Positions 19,406 through 29,883 of a stretch of DNA of 64,000 nucleotides are shown here, one piece after another. Below the pieces are notes generated by a model that searched no databases, was not told the DNA's origin, and saw only the letters and a list, made by a program, of their open reading frames with translations. This DNA comes from Aricia agestis (Eukaryota; Arthropoda; Insecta; Lepidoptera; Lycaenidae): assembly GCF_905147365.1 (NCBI RefSeq), contig NC_056418.1:3657262-3721261 (forward strand). The letters are read 5' to 3'. Made by a program: the position numbers and the translations under genes. Numbering within the stretch: the first letter of the stretch is position 1; the number at the start of each line of letters is the position of its first letter.

Positions 19406-19913
19406 TACTTATTATAAAACAAAGTCGCTTTTTTTCCCTCATGTCCCTTTGTTCCCTTTAATCTTTAAAACTACGCAACGGATTTTGATGATTTTCTCAG
19501 TGTTAGATAGCCCATTTATAGAGGAAGGCTATAGGCTATATTTTATCACGCTAAGACTAATAGGAGCGACGAAATAGATGAAAATGTGGAAAATTATTTG
19601 AAAGGGCTAACTTAAACGCGCTTATCTCAGGAACTACAGGTCCGATTTGAAAAATTCTTTCAATGTTAGATAGTCCATTTATTGAGGAAGTCTATAGGCT
19701 ATATTTATCACGCTAAGACTAATAGAAGAATGCGGAAAAAACGGAGGAAATGATTTGAAAGGGCTTATCTCGCGAATTACTGCGGCAATTTTTATGTTAT
19801 TTGGCACAGATAAGAAGTAGCCCACGTGAAGGATCATAGGCTATCGATTTTAATCAGTTTTTTAGTGGCTATATATTTTATACCTACCCGTGCGACGCCG
19901 GGGCGGGTCGCTA
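19406..19913 (+). mobile_element. Helitron-like element directly behind type E
   Basis: Starts at ACTTATTATAAAACAAAGTC with CTACGCAACGGATTTTGATG and ends CCGTGCGACGCCGGGGCG, GGTCGCTAG before T19914. GTTAGATAG(T/C)CCATTTAT and GGCTATATTTTATCACGC blocks occur twice (about 19500 and 19668), an internal duplication of roughly 165 bp. Confidence 0.8.
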
Positions 19914-20100
19914 GTTTTAATTAACTTGTTAATAACACGAGTGTGTTTATTATGACAAAAGCCCCGCCACCCGTGTACAGACACCAGCACTAAATTTTAA
20001 TTATTATTTTTAATAGTTTATAACATAAATTATAATAATTAGTTTTTAATAGTTTATAATATAAATTATAAACTATTGGGAACAATTAAAATTTTGTATA

Positions 20101-20245
20101 TTTTTTTAATGAAATAAGGGGGCAAACGAGCAAAGCAGTCACCTGATGGAAAGAAACTTCCGTCGCCCATGGACACTCGCAGCATTAGAAGAGCTGCAGG
20201 TGCGTTGCTGGCCTTTTAAGAGCGAATAGGGTAATAGGGGAGCTG
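20101..20245 (-). mobile_element. A-tailed retroposon P, copy 1, 3' part (split)
   Basis: T-run, ATGAAATAAGGGGGCAAACG, CACCTGATGGAAAG, CGTCGCCCATGGACACTCGC and GAGCTGCAGGTGCGTTG are the 3' half of the family on the minus strand. It breaks at GGTAATAGGGGAG and resumes at about 21360. Confidence 0.9.
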
Positions 20246-21359
20246 CAGGGCCGTCTCTAGCCCATGTGGCGCCCGTGTGCAAACATTACCCTAGCGCCCC
20301 CTAAGAAGCGCGCGCGCTGTCAAAATGAAATGGGTACAAAGTAAAAGTACAGTTTGTCCGGCCGTTTGAGGGTGAGGACTCTAGGCGGTGGCTTCCTTCG
20401 TTCCACCAGACGAACTATAACAGCACATCAAGTTAGTATAGGTACTGTCAAATTTCTCCAATATAAATAGATAACAAACTCTATTGTTATTTGTTTGTAG
20501 ATTGAAGTTTTTTTCGGTTTTGACCATGATGTCTTGACTGACCCTAACAAGCTTAACCCCAAAACATAAATTTTATATCGCTTAAGTACTTCAATTTTAC
20601 TTTAAATTTCATGTTATATATACTTATTAAACATCACATCATCACAACATCGGTATTAATTCGATTTCATTATTCGATTTCATTGAAGAGCTCTAACTTC
20701 TCTACATCCGAAGAGCCAGCATGGCACAGTTTGTTTTCTAAATTAGAACACTATGCTTTTCACATTTAAGGTTCATTTCACGTTGAAAAATAAAGATTAT
20801 AATATTTATATTGCAAAAGCCGAGCCGCTAATGGCGCGCCTTGCTTTGCTGTAATTCTACAAATATAAGAAGAGCTTCGGATATTACACAAAAATTATGC
20901 TACAAATACCCATTCTGTTTAGGACTTGCAGATTCTGTGAAGAGGAGGATGAAACACCTATTCACCTTCTCCTCGACTGCCCTGCTCTACTACAGAGCAG
21001 GAACAGGCACCTTGGTCGCCACGAATACTCGTCCACAGAGGAAATTCGTGGCACCAACCCCAACCATATCGTTCAATTTATGAGCAGTATTGGGTTGGGG
21101 ATGATACTCTAGTGCGAAGGAGTCACAATAGATCCTCATGGGTCGCAGTGACGTTAGGGCTACAGAGACCTGCCTTCTTTAAAAAAAAATACCCAAAAAT
21201 GTTTTCAAACTGGAGTTCTTTTTACGTTGGTCAATAAAGCGTGGGCCGTGGCGGCCGGCCAGCGCGGGCGCGCGCCAAGTGCGAGCGGCGCTCAGTGCCC
21301 CTAGGACCGCGGCGCCCGTGTGCACCGCACACGTTGCACCTATGGGAAAGACGCCCCTG
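20246..21359. mobile_element. hAT-like element nested in retroposon P
   Basis: Ends CAGGGCCGTCTCTAGCCCAT and, as complement of the right end, CAGGGGCGTCTTTCCCATAG. Both ends then carry GGCGCCCGTGTGC-type sequence. AGGGGAG stands on both sides (20236-20242; 21360-21366), consistent with a hAT 8-bp duplication blurred by a few bases on the left. It lacks a transposase and carries a LINE tail. Confidence 0.82.
20828..21190 (+). pseudogene. LINE 3' end with zinc-knuckle tail, nested in the hAT
   Basis: A plus-strand frame (20897-21112) ends in CRFCEEEDETPIHLLLDCPA, a C-x2-C-x8-H-x4-C knuckle typical of the C-terminus of I/Jockey/R1-group LINE ORF2 proteins, then runs about 45 more residues to a stop. 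The 3' untranslated part ends in an A-run at 21180-21189. Everything upstream (reverse transcriptase) is missing, the usual 5' truncation of target-primed retroposition. It is no longer a functional gene. Confidence 0.82.
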
Positions 21360-21535
21360 AGGGGAGGGTAGGGATGGGAAGGGAAGGGAATAGGGTAAGG
21401 GATTGGGCCTCCGGTAAACTCACTCACTCGGTGAAACACAGCGCAAGCGCTGTTTCATGCCGGTTTTCTGTGAGAACGTGGTATTTCTCCGGTCGAGCCG
21501 GCCCATTCGTGCCGAAGCATGGCTCTCCCACGTAT
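21360..21535 (-). mobile_element. Retroposon P, copy 1, 5' part (continues 20101-20245)
   Basis: Purine-rich GGGAAGGGAAGGGAATAGGG, ATTGGGCCTCCGGTAAACTC, AACACAGCGCAAGCGCTGTT, TCCGGTCGAGCCGGCCC and GGCTCTCCCACGTA follow in family order on the minus strand. Confidence 0.9.
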
Positions 21536-21592
21536 TTTTTAGTTTAGTAAATAGCATTATTTTTATACTCTTGAATTATCCTCCTGAATTAT

Positions 21593-21633
21593 CATGCTGC
21601 ATGATGAAAAATGAGCGTTCATCATGCAGCATG
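21593..21633. repeat. Perfect 16-bp hairpin, 9-nt loop
   Basis: CATGCTGCATGATGAA (21593-21608) pairs with TTCATCATGCAGCATG (21618-21633). It is too short for a typical pre-miRNA stem unless extended by flanking mismatches. Confidence 0.85.
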
Positions 21634-22075
21634 TAATTCACGTAAATGAATGGTCATGCTAAATTACCGTGTACGGGGTACTTTAGAGATCTATATTTTA
21701 ATTACACAATAAATTATACTCGTTGTAACTTTACATAAAGAATCCATCATTTTATATACGAATGATGTAATAAATTTTTCGTTACCTGCCATGGTTTATG
21801 CCATCTGGGCAGGTGCCAATATCTATACATATAAATAAAAGTGAAGTGTCTGTTTGTAATATTGAAAGAACCGTTTTTTACTAGATGCATATGAATGTAT
21901 GTATATAGGGTACATATACCAAAACAACATATTTTACAATTTTTGTATGTATGTCTGTCTGTCTGTCTGTTTGTTCCGGCTAATCTCTGAAATGGCTAGA
22001 GCGATTTTGACGGGACTTTTTTGGCACATTGCTGATGTAGTAAGGCATAAGTCATAACTTAGGCTACTTTTTAAC

Positions 22076-22340
22076 CGACTTCCGAAAAGGAGGAGGATAT
22101 ATTTCACTTTTTTTATATTGGTTCATGAACAACTCCGTCGTTTGTAGACCGATTTCCAAAATTCTTTTGTTGTTGTATGAGAAGTAGCCCGAATTTGGTA
22201 ACATGATCACAAAAGTGGTGATCTGATATCGCAATCCATGAGAAATTGACGGGACTCCTTAAAATTTATATGGAAACATAATATAGTGATTTTACATTTT
22301 TCTGAAGGATTTTAAGCTTAAACTACCAAAAAAATAAGAA
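22076..22340 (+). repeat. 'CCGACTTCCGAAAAGGAGG' repeat inside Helitron C
   Basis: ACCGACTTCCGAAAAGGAGG, CAACTCCGTCGTTTGTAGAC, CGATTTCCAAAATTC, AAAAGTGGTGATCTGATA. Partly repeated again at 22550-22700 (CGTTTGTTGACTGATTTTC, GTGGTGATCTGATAC) and inverted at 18590. Confidence 0.65.
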
Positions 22341-22839
22341 TTTGCGACGAAGTACACCCTGGTTCCGAAGTTGCTGTACAGAACTCTTGAATTCTTATAG
22401 ATAAATGTTCGACAAGTTTGGCGTTGTTTTGACAATCAAAAGCATATTATTATGTCAATGTGTCAATAATACTAATTATCATCATCACTATAATTATGCC
22501 ATGAATTATCACACAATTATCAAAAATCTTGCCTTTGATTATATTATTATTGTTCCACCGTTTGTTGACTGATTTTCAAAACTCTTTTGTTGCTATTTAG
22601 TGTTTACAGAGATACAATAACCCGAATTTGGTACAATGCTTACGAAAGTGGTGATCTGATACTGAATTCGTGAGATATAGAGGGAACTCCTGGATATTTT
22701 TGGGACACACATAGACGCGTCAACTATTTCTGTATTCAATCTTCATAATTTTTTACTCCGTAGCAGCTAACTTTAGCGCAACAAACTAACTTTATGTACA
22801 ATTTACTGTTTTTTTTTTGTAGATCTAGATTAAATTAGC

Positions 22840-23240
22840 TAAAAAGTATTAAATAATAATTCATATTCTGTACTCAGTATTTCTATTCTCAGTCTTTATC
22901 ATTTTGAAGTCGGTACCAACTACCAGCTAACCTAATCGCAGTTCTATGACAAAATTTAACTGCAACTTATGTGACTGGTACCGACTTCAAATTATGAAGA
23001 TTGAGAACAGAATACTGAGTACAGAATTATTATTATTATTATTATTATCAGCCTACAGTGTCCCACTGCTGGGCAAAGGCCTCCCCTCTCTCTTTCCAAA
23101 GTTCACGATCCTGTGAAGTTGTTGGCCACTCTTTATCAAACGCATCTAGTTCGTCGCGCCACCTTTTCTTGGGTCGGCCTCTGTTACGCCGACCATGTAG
23201 CCGAGTACAGAATATGAATTATTAATTAATACTTTTTACT
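22840..23240. repeat. Foldback around AAGTCGGTACC, split by an RTE stub
   Basis: TTCTGTACTCAGTATTTCTA ... TTGAAGTCGGTACCA on the left (about 22866-22918) pairs with TGGTACCGACTTCAAATTAT ... GAATACTGAGTACAGAAT on the right (22976-23027). The right arm continues past the RTE insertion as ATGAATTATTAATTAATAC (from 23214). Confidence 0.8.
23028..23202 (-). pseudogene. RTE-type LINE C-terminus, 5'-truncated, with TSD
   Basis: On the minus strand the sequence codes GRRNRGRPKKRWRDELDAF, then DKEWPTTSQDRELWKE and RGEAFAQQWDTVG before a stop, which is the C-terminal end I know from lepidopteran RTE-clade endonuclease/reverse-transcriptase proteins. The 3' tail is a (TAA)n run (ATT repeats on the plus strand, 23028-23048). 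The insert is flanked by an exact 11-bp duplication GAGTACAGAAT (23017-23027 and 23203-23213). Only about 50 codons remain, so it is dead on arrival. Confidence 0.92.
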
Positions 23241-23550
23241 TACTTCATTTAAAAAAAATTCTATTGTCTTTACCTTGAAAGTCGGTTTCAATTTTTGTTT
23301 AAAAATAATAATTTTACACTTATTCGTTATCCTTAAGATTTTCTATACAGTATTGGCGTTTTTATCTACAACTTCAGGTTCATGAAAAGTGATCAGATCA
23401 ACTACTTAACAAGATCCCATTTTTACTATTTGAGTAAGGAAGGGGAAAATTTCTCTCTTTTTCATTTTCTTTTTTTTATCACATTTTGTTGACGCGGACG
23501 AAGTCGCGGGCAACAGCTAGTTAACAATAATTATAATCAACTTTCAAGAA

Positions 23551-23768
23551 ACCTCACTACTGTCATTCGTGCAAGTGTGTCTGTCTGTCTGTCTCTGTAT
23601 GTTAACTTTTCAGGCTTTTCACGTCAAAACTGTTGAACCAATTTTGCTGAAAATTGGTATGACGACTATGAAGTATATAATGTGGGTCCCGGAAAAGGAC
23701 ATATTATAGGATTTTTATCTCGGAAAATTTGCGTTTCCCGCGCGAACGGTGTTGTGGACGTCATCTAG
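23551..23768 (+). mobile_element. Helitron-like element, type A
   Basis: GTGTGTCTGTCTGTCTGTCT array, CTTTTCACGTCAAAACTG, TTGAACCAATTTTGCTG, CCCGGAAAAGGACATA, GGATTTTTATCTCGG and GGACGTCATCTAG before T23769. The 5' end is diverged (CACTACTGTCATTCG instead of CATACTAATATTATA). Confidence 0.72.
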
Positions 23769-23827
23769 TACCTGCTCAGAATCGTGAATTCCATGACAAA
23801 CTATTTTGGGACTGGTACCGACTTCAA

Positions 23828-23945
23828 AATTATTTATTTATTTTATTTTATTTATTTAAACTCAGGCATCTTGGCCCATATTATAAATACCTTATGTACT
23901 AACATACATACAATAATTATACTAAAACTAACACTAACACAACAA
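23828..23945. mobile_element. Short retroposon tail
   Basis: ATTTATTTATTTTATTTTAT, then AACTCAGGCATCTTGGCCCA and ATACATACAATAATTATAC. It splits a GACTTCAAATTATGAAGATT block: CAAAATTAT is left of it and CAAATTATG right of it, a probable short target duplication. The T-rich start would be the A-rich tail of a minus-strand element. Confidence 0.55.
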
Positions 23946-24008
23946 ATTATGAAGATTGTATACAGAAATAGTTGACGTTAAGGAAAATTCTGAAAGATGC
24001 GCTACTAA

Positions 24009-24194
24009 GCCCGGCCGCACATTGTCCGAAATTTCTGATCAGAAACAGTTGAACGTCCGCGCTGTCTCTTACATTTTGTAGTGAGCCGAGTGAGCTCGAA
24101 CTCGCCGGAAGGATATTTCGGATAGTGTGCGGGGGTGGCGGTCCGGCGAAATTCAACTGTTTCTGATCAGAATTCGAACAATGTGTGGCCGGGC
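24009..24194. mobile_element. MITE with TAA duplication (Harbinger-like)
   Basis: Ends GCCCGGCCGCACATTGTCCG and complement GCCCGGCCACACATTGTTCG are inverted repeats; TAA stands on both sides (24006-24008, 24195-24197). A second pair, TTTCTGATCAGAAACAGTTG (24031-24050) and CAACTGTTTCTGATCAGAA (about 24156-24174), adds to the stem. 186 bp. Confidence 0.9.
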
Positions 24195-24295
24195 TAAAGA
24201 GTAAGAATTATTTAATTCTATTTAGTTCAGTTAATAAAAAGTAATGTTATTGTTTTTACTTGGAAGTCGGTTTTAATTTTTTGTTAAAAATAATA

Positions 24296-24654
24296 ATACT
24301 CCCCACACCGATTTCGGTGACGGTGGCCAGTTTCATCGAAACCAGGCCCGGTTACACACGAGGAATTTTATAGTACCCGAGTGTGTGCGCAGTACACAAG
24401 AGAACTTTATTCCTTCACTCTCATAACCCAGTGGGACGGAAGACCGACACGACTGGCGAGAAATCAGGCGCAGGACCGACTTTTTACATGCCCATCCGAC
24501 GCATGGATCATCTTACTTGTCAGACAATTAGGTGATCAGCCTGCATTGTCCTAACCAAACTTGAAATTTGAAAATAACATGTTTCCAACGCGGGAATCGA
24601 ACCCACGACATCCGAGTCGAGAGCCACGCTCTTGACCACTAGACCACGGAGGCG
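24296..24654 (-). mobile_element. SINE family 2, complete, 15-bp target duplication
   Basis: On the minus strand: head CCTCCGTGGTCTAGTGGTC (box A) and GGGTTCGATTCCCGCG (box B), a body with ATGATCCATGCGTCGGATGG, GGCGCAGGACCGACTTTTTA (plus strand) and ACCGTCACCGAAATCGGTG, and an ATT-type tail. TTGTTAAAAATAATA occurs exactly at 24281-24295 and 24655-24669. This is the best reference copy of the family in the window. Confidence 0.95.
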
Positions 24655-25096
24655 TTGTTAAAAATAATATACCATGTAGTGATGTACAGCTGACCACGTG
24701 GAGTGCTGTTGTGGTACATTGAACACCCTATTACGACAGAAACTAATAGCCTACCAGAAAAAGCCCTGCCCGTATAATATTCAAACGATAAAACAAGCGA
24801 AAACGTATATTAGGCTATACAAACGGCCACTTACAGCCGGCTTAATCCGCTTTAAGCCAGTTTGAGCCAGTACGAACTAAGTGCTCCTAATACGGCCACT
24901 ATTTCACTGAGATAATTGCCCGGTTGGCAAATGGCGGATTAAAGTCGCGAACGAAACTATTCTTATAACGACCAGATTTTGAAATTATTTATGAGTTTCG
25001 TATGGATTTATGGCTGGGCTTAAATTTACGTATTGCGCACAAATTGCCTGAAGTGAAGTTTAGGAATTTGAGCAGTAAAGTGGATATTTTGTAGAG

Positions 25097-25545
25097 TTTT
25101 TAGGGTTCCGTACACAAAGGGTAAAAACGGGACCCTATTACTAAGACTTTCTTGTCTGTCTGTCTGTCTGTTTCCAGGCTGTATCTCAAGAACCGCTAAA
25201 GCTAGACTTCTGAAATTTTCACAGATTGTGTATATATGTTGCCGCTTTAACAATAAATACTAAAAACAAAATAAATTTAATATTTAAGGAGGGCGCCCAT
25301 ACAACAAACGTGATTTTTTTGGCCTTCTTGCTAGGTAACAATAATGGCAACAGGTAGGCACTTAAAATTTTAACAAAGGTCTTAATTTTATGTGTACTTT
25401 AATAACTAATTAATTATTAATCATATTTAAATAAAATAAAAATTTAAGGTTCCCGTACAAAAAAAACTCAATTTTTGGCCTACTTTTGCTCTATAACGGT
25501 ACGGAACCCTTCGTGCGCGAGTGTAACTCACACTTGGCCGATTAT
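25097..25545 (+). repeat. 'GGTTCCGTAC' interspersed repeat
   Basis: TAGGGTTCCGTACACAAAGG, CGGGACCCTATTACTAAGAC, CTGTCTGTCTGTCTG, CAGGCTGTATCTCAAGAACC at one end and GGTACGGAACCCTTCGTGCG, ACTCACACTTGGCC at the other. GGTTCCGTAC / GTACGGAACC form inverted ends. It is a widespread lepidopteran repeat with unclear class; ORFs in it are not genes. Confidence 0.75.
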
Positions 25546-25634
25546 TTAAAATACGTTTTCTCGCATCCAAAGTTGTAAATTAATAAGGTTTTGAACTCGT
25601 ATGGGTCAGTTTGCAATTCACAATATTTTGCATA

Positions 25635-26227
25635 TCTATACTAATATTATAAATGCGAAAGTATCTCTGTCTGTCTCGCTTTCACGCCAAAACTAATGAA
25701 CCGATTGTAATGAAATTTTGTATACAGATAGGCTAAAGCCTGAGAAAAGACTTAGGCTTTTTTACTGGAAAAAGGGTTGTAAGGGGGTGAAAATGCGTAA
25801 ATTGGTTCAAATTAAGTTAGTTCCAAAAATTAATAAGAGATGGCGCCGTGCGTCTCCTACATCTTGCTGACGCTTGCTCAAAAGTCTTTCTATAAGAGGT
25901 GGTATCATTTTACATTCAAGTTCCGATTTTTTTCGATTGTTATTTTTAGTTTACGTTCTTAAATAACTCAGTACTTTATCTACGCAGTGACGTAATATTA
26001 AACCTATCAATGATAAATAGTTTATGGGTAAAGTTGTGTAATTGGGGGCTAAATAAGATTTAAAATTTGGCATAAAATATAAAGTTTAATTTAAAAAAAA
26101 ATGAAATATTATGTGCACACTGCGCAGCAACCAGGGTTTTTTTTATAAAAGCTTTTGACACCAATTTTGTTGACATCGCGCGCTATAAACTGAAGTCCAC
26201 GCGGACGAAGTCGCGGGCAACAGCTAG
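25635..26227 (+). mobile_element. Helitron-like element, type A2, 593 bp
   Basis: TCTATACTAATATTATAAAT after A25634, CTCTGTCTGTCTCGCTTTCA, GGGGGTGAAAATGCGTAAAT, TATAAGAGGTGGTA, GCGCGCTATAAACTGAAGTC and CGCGGGCAACAGCTAG before T26228. It is the simple counterpart of unit 3 at 10149: one internal unit and no nested MITE. Confidence 0.85.
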
Positions 26228-26841
26228 TTAGTGTATAAAGGTTATTCAAAATTGGAAAAGGCAGTCCAACGCCGCAATCGACTTTGTTACGCAAGTCGGA
26301 GCAGAGGGCCCTACTAGTATATAAAGTAAATAATCCGACCAAAATCTGACATGTTGTACACGTCATAATATTGTCAAAAGTCGAACAAAACTTTTTCTTT
26401 AATGTTTATGGATTATGCTAGTGCTGCCTCTATTTTTGTACGAAAAAGGATTAGAAGTTATCGTTTAAAGCTACACAACCTAAAAATTAGATTTATAAAG
26501 ATAACAACCAATCAATCCCCAATTCTATTTTGTATACGATACCCGCGATGGAGGTGTTAACAATGTTGTAGATTGAAAGATAAACACAAAATCTTCAATT
26601 ACGTAAATGTGAATTTCAACTTGGAAAATTATCGCCATTTTTAAATAGAAACCCCCGAAGACTCCATTATTAAGTACAAGGGCTCGAAATCTTAAAGACA
26701 CCTGTTCAAAACACAAGGTCCCTCGAGAAATGCTCTTCGAAGCTTTTGTGTTTCGAGGGCCGTGTACATTTAAATTTAGAACATTTTTTCGGGTTCCTCT
26801 TTTGAAATTGGTTTTTGGGACCCTTTGTAGGTTTAGAAGTG
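26228..26841. other. No recognised feature
   Basis: Mixed AT-rich sequence. An 85-codon plus frame at 26730 runs into the SINE at 26842 and is therefore not a gene. No splice signals of note. Confidence 0.4.
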
Positions 26842-27130
26842 ACGACCTCTGTGGCTCAGTTGGTGGGCGTGTTGGTAGCTCAAGCCGGGGTCCGCGGGTT
26901 CGTCTTCCGCATAGGGAAGAAAAAGTTTTCGAAGTTCCTGGGTCATGGATGTGTATTAAATATGTGTATCATATATTAAAAATCTGAAATATATGTAATA
27001 ATATGTATAGTATAAAAGGATTAAATATATTTCCGTTGTCTGGCGCCCGTAACACAAGTCCTTCAGGTACTTAGCACGGGGCCAGACTGACGTGGTGTGA
27101 AGCGTCTATAGAAAATATTATTATTATTAA
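26842..27130 (+). mobile_element. SINE family 1
   Basis: ACGACCTCTGTGGCTCAGTT (box A region), then a damaged box B (GGGTTCGTCTTCC), TTCCTGGGTCATGGATGTG, TTCCGTTGTCTGGCGCCCG, CCAGACTGACGTGGTGTGAA and an ATT tail. Confidence 0.92.
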
Positions 27131-28916
27131 AGTATTTGCTTGACTTTAAATCAACGTTATAGGCTAAGAAAAAAGTGAGTAGAAGTAAATATTTCGATAG
27201 CATAGACTATAAACGATCTAACCAAAAAAAAAGTGTTTTTGACTATTCGTCTCAAAATTATTATTTTTTAATGTTTATTATTCTTTTTTGGTAAATATGC
27301 CTCAAGGAGACACTAAATAAAGCTTGCAAGTTGCAACATCAAAATATTTAAAGAGATATTATATTATTTATTTATTTAGATTAGAAAGTTAAGATTAGAA
27401 AATCAAGATTCCCAATAAAATCTCTTCTTCTTTTTCCAATCTAAAAAATATAAGACTGCCAACAAAAAAACCTCCCCAACAAGCCAAGTGTAAATATGTA
27501 GAGATCAATGAGATCTCCAAGATAACGATACGGAACCCTATAGTACACGTCAGTCTCTTTCCCGGTTTTTATTTAATTCAAAGCATCTATTCAGCTCGAG
27601 TTTTGAATCTAATTTTCTATATTGGTCGAATTCAGAATATCAAATTAGAGTGCCAGTTGCATGAAAATAAATAAAGAAATTAAAATAAAGTCTTTAAATA
27701 ATAATATGGTGACGCGCGTGAGGTACACTTTGGCACGAATCGGCCGGCCTTAACACCACGGCCGGAAGAAACCAATCGTAAGACTTTTCGATTGTGTGAG
27801 TTGCCCTGACCCAAAGAGGGATTTTAAAGAATCAGAAATGTTATTTTTTTCTAAAAATATATAAAAGTGTTACTTTTGTGTAGTTGTAATTAATAATAAA
27901 TCCACGGCGGCAATAAAAAATAAGACAAGAAACGGCTGGAACAATTTTGATTAAAATTTGTGTGCCTGAAATTTATTCTGAGAGTCGGCTTAATATACAT
28001 TTAGTGCTATACCTGAAATAAAGTATACAGCAAAACAACGCTCGCCGGGTCACCTTATACGCAAAATACAAACACACTCGTGTATCGAAACTAATTCCAA
28101 GTGACAGATGGCTCACAATCGTTCGATATTGGATTAAAAACTCATCCAAACTACATACCTCCACCCCGTGTTTAAAATTCTAATAAACTTCGACTCATCC
28201 CCTTTGATTACTGTAACGGGTGAGGGGTTGAAAGGGGGTTAGAGGGGGTTAGTCACAATATAAAAACGACACAGTACTGCGACTGCGACGAATCGGCGCT
28301 CACCGCTCGCGCTGCTCTGAGCGCAAGAAACGTAATGTCACGTCCGCATCGTGCTCTGGTTGATATTGTTGTTTATTAATTGTAAACTTTATCTATACCA
28401 CCTACGGCGGTTGCTAATAGCAATCGATAATTTTACAAGTCACTTCATAATTTATTCTTACAAATAAAGCAAGTACATATTAAACATTTTTAAAATTTAT
28501 TAACTAAATTACAAATACCTTTAAAGTGGCAAATCAACATAATGTTTTATTTCTTTCTATATGCCTTAAATAGGTAATACGAGTACTTTTATATTTTGTT
28601 GGTAACTAACCTAGCGACGAATTCAGTCAAACGTATTCACAACGACACGTCTGACTCAGATTACTGTGTCGTCCTGTATATTGTGGTTGGTCATCTGATC
28701 GATTATGAACACGCTGTATTCATTTGAGTGTTTTTAATGATCAAAGCGAGATACAGAATGATTTATGTTTGTTTGTATTACACGGTCTGCTGGGTATGCA
28801 ATTAATTTTTATGTTTGTTCTGCGGATTACTCTTTTAATGACGTAGAATAATTAGCAGTTTGAATTAAGTTGGGATTTATTAATTTTGTCAACTGGCTTA
28901 ACGTGATTAACCCTCT
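27131..28916. other. Mostly unassigned; small Helitron B trace
   Basis: AT-rich DNA. Around 28010-28055, ATACAGCAAAACAACGC then TCGCCGGGTCACC resembles the 3' end of Helitron B without CTAG. A G-rich stretch (GGGTGAGGGGTTGAAAGGGG) lies near 28220, followed by a GC-richer 28270-28360. No credible ORF. Confidence 0.35.
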
Positions 28917-29409
28917 GCGACTGACGTGGTAGTCCAACAGACACCACGAAACATAAAATTCTGTTTATTTTCATTAAGTTTTAATTTGCGCGCTGCTGGG
29001 CTCAGTACCTTACGGTGATGACCTCGCGGGCCGGTTAGAGTGTGGGGGGCGGCTGCAGCAAGTGCAAGCTTCCGTGGAGGAGGGACGGTGTCTACGGTAC
29101 TACCACGTCAACGTCAACGTAAGCGTCTATTATACTACCACCTCAGTAAAATTGTTATAATATTTCCATAGTGTCTCCTAAACAACCACGTCAGTAAGTT
29201 TGTGTTTACGATACGGTATTTTTTGATTATTTATAATTGAGGAAGAAGAATTTGATTTTTTTAAACTAGATTTTTTACAAAATGTTCCTAATCTATTTAT
29301 TTACTCATTTTTTAGATTGGCAGAGGCATACTCAAGCAACAACCCTACTCGTAAGATAACATCGACTGTAACATTAGTTACAGTCGAAGTTCTCTTACGA
29401 ATATATTAG

Positions 29410-29603
29410 ACGTGGGAGAGCCATGCTTCGGCACGAATGGGCCGGATCGACCGGAGAAATACCACGTTTTCACAGAAAACCGGTGTGAAACAGCGCTTGA
29501 GCTATGCAAAGTGCGAGTCCGAGTGAGTGAGTTTACCAGAGGCCCAATCCCCTCCCCTGTTCCCTTCCCTTCCCATCCCTACCCTCTCCTATTACCCTAT
29601 TCT
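29410..29603 (+). mobile_element. Retroposon P, copy 2, 5' part only, nested
   Basis: Begins ACGTGGGAGAGCCATGCTTC with GGGCCGGATCGACCGGAG, AAACAGCGCTTGAGC, AGGCCCAATCCCCTCCCC and CTATTACCCTATTC. It stops inside the pyrimidine-rich middle, so the usual 3' half and A-tail are missing; either a later deletion or recombination removed them. Confidence 0.85.
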
Positions 29604-29712
29604 ACCGAATACGCCTTGAAAACAAGAGTATATAATAAAAGATTGCCAAGGGAGCTACGCATGCGGCATGACCATCGCTAGGGTTTTAGGTAAGGATACC
29701 CCCCCTCCACCA

Positions 29713-29883
29713 CCAGCAGTACTATCATTTTCTGCAGATGGCAAAAAGCTATGTTATATTTGTCCGTCAAAAATAAAAAGATAAACTAGATAAAGGTGCT
29801 GTGATTGTTCGAAAATTTGTCTTCAGTGCTCCAAGACACTGTTTATTATTGTCAAACAAAGCTATGATTTTGAAACTGTGTAA
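29713..29883 (+). pseudogene. Relic of piggyBac transposase cysteine-rich tail
   Basis: In one frame the sequence reads ADGKKLCYICPSKIKR, stop, TR, stop, then RCCDCSKICLQCSKTLF and on to FETV and a terminal stop at 29881. The spacing CxxC ... CCxC ... CxxC is that of the zinc-binding cysteine-rich domain at the C-terminus of piggyBac transposases, which contacts the element ends. Two stop codons break it. The residues upstream are not recognisable as the catalytic domain. Its place inside TTAA/CCC termini supports the call. Confidence 0.85.

Larger units (their letters stand above)
21832..23520 (+). mobile_element. Helitron-like element, type C, interrupted
   Basis: Starts TCTATACATATAAATAAAAG after A21831, with TGAAAGAACCGTTTTTTACT, a GTATGTCTGTCTGTCTGTCT array and CTAATCTCTGAAATGGC. 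The 3' end is CGCGGACGAAGTCGCGGG, CAACAGCTAG before T23521. The middle, from about 22070, is replaced by other repeats (next entries). Confidence 0.8.

Noticed and set aside
24560..24652. tRNA gene on the minus strand
   Set aside because: Head of SINE family 2 with a 15-bp target duplication around the whole SINE.
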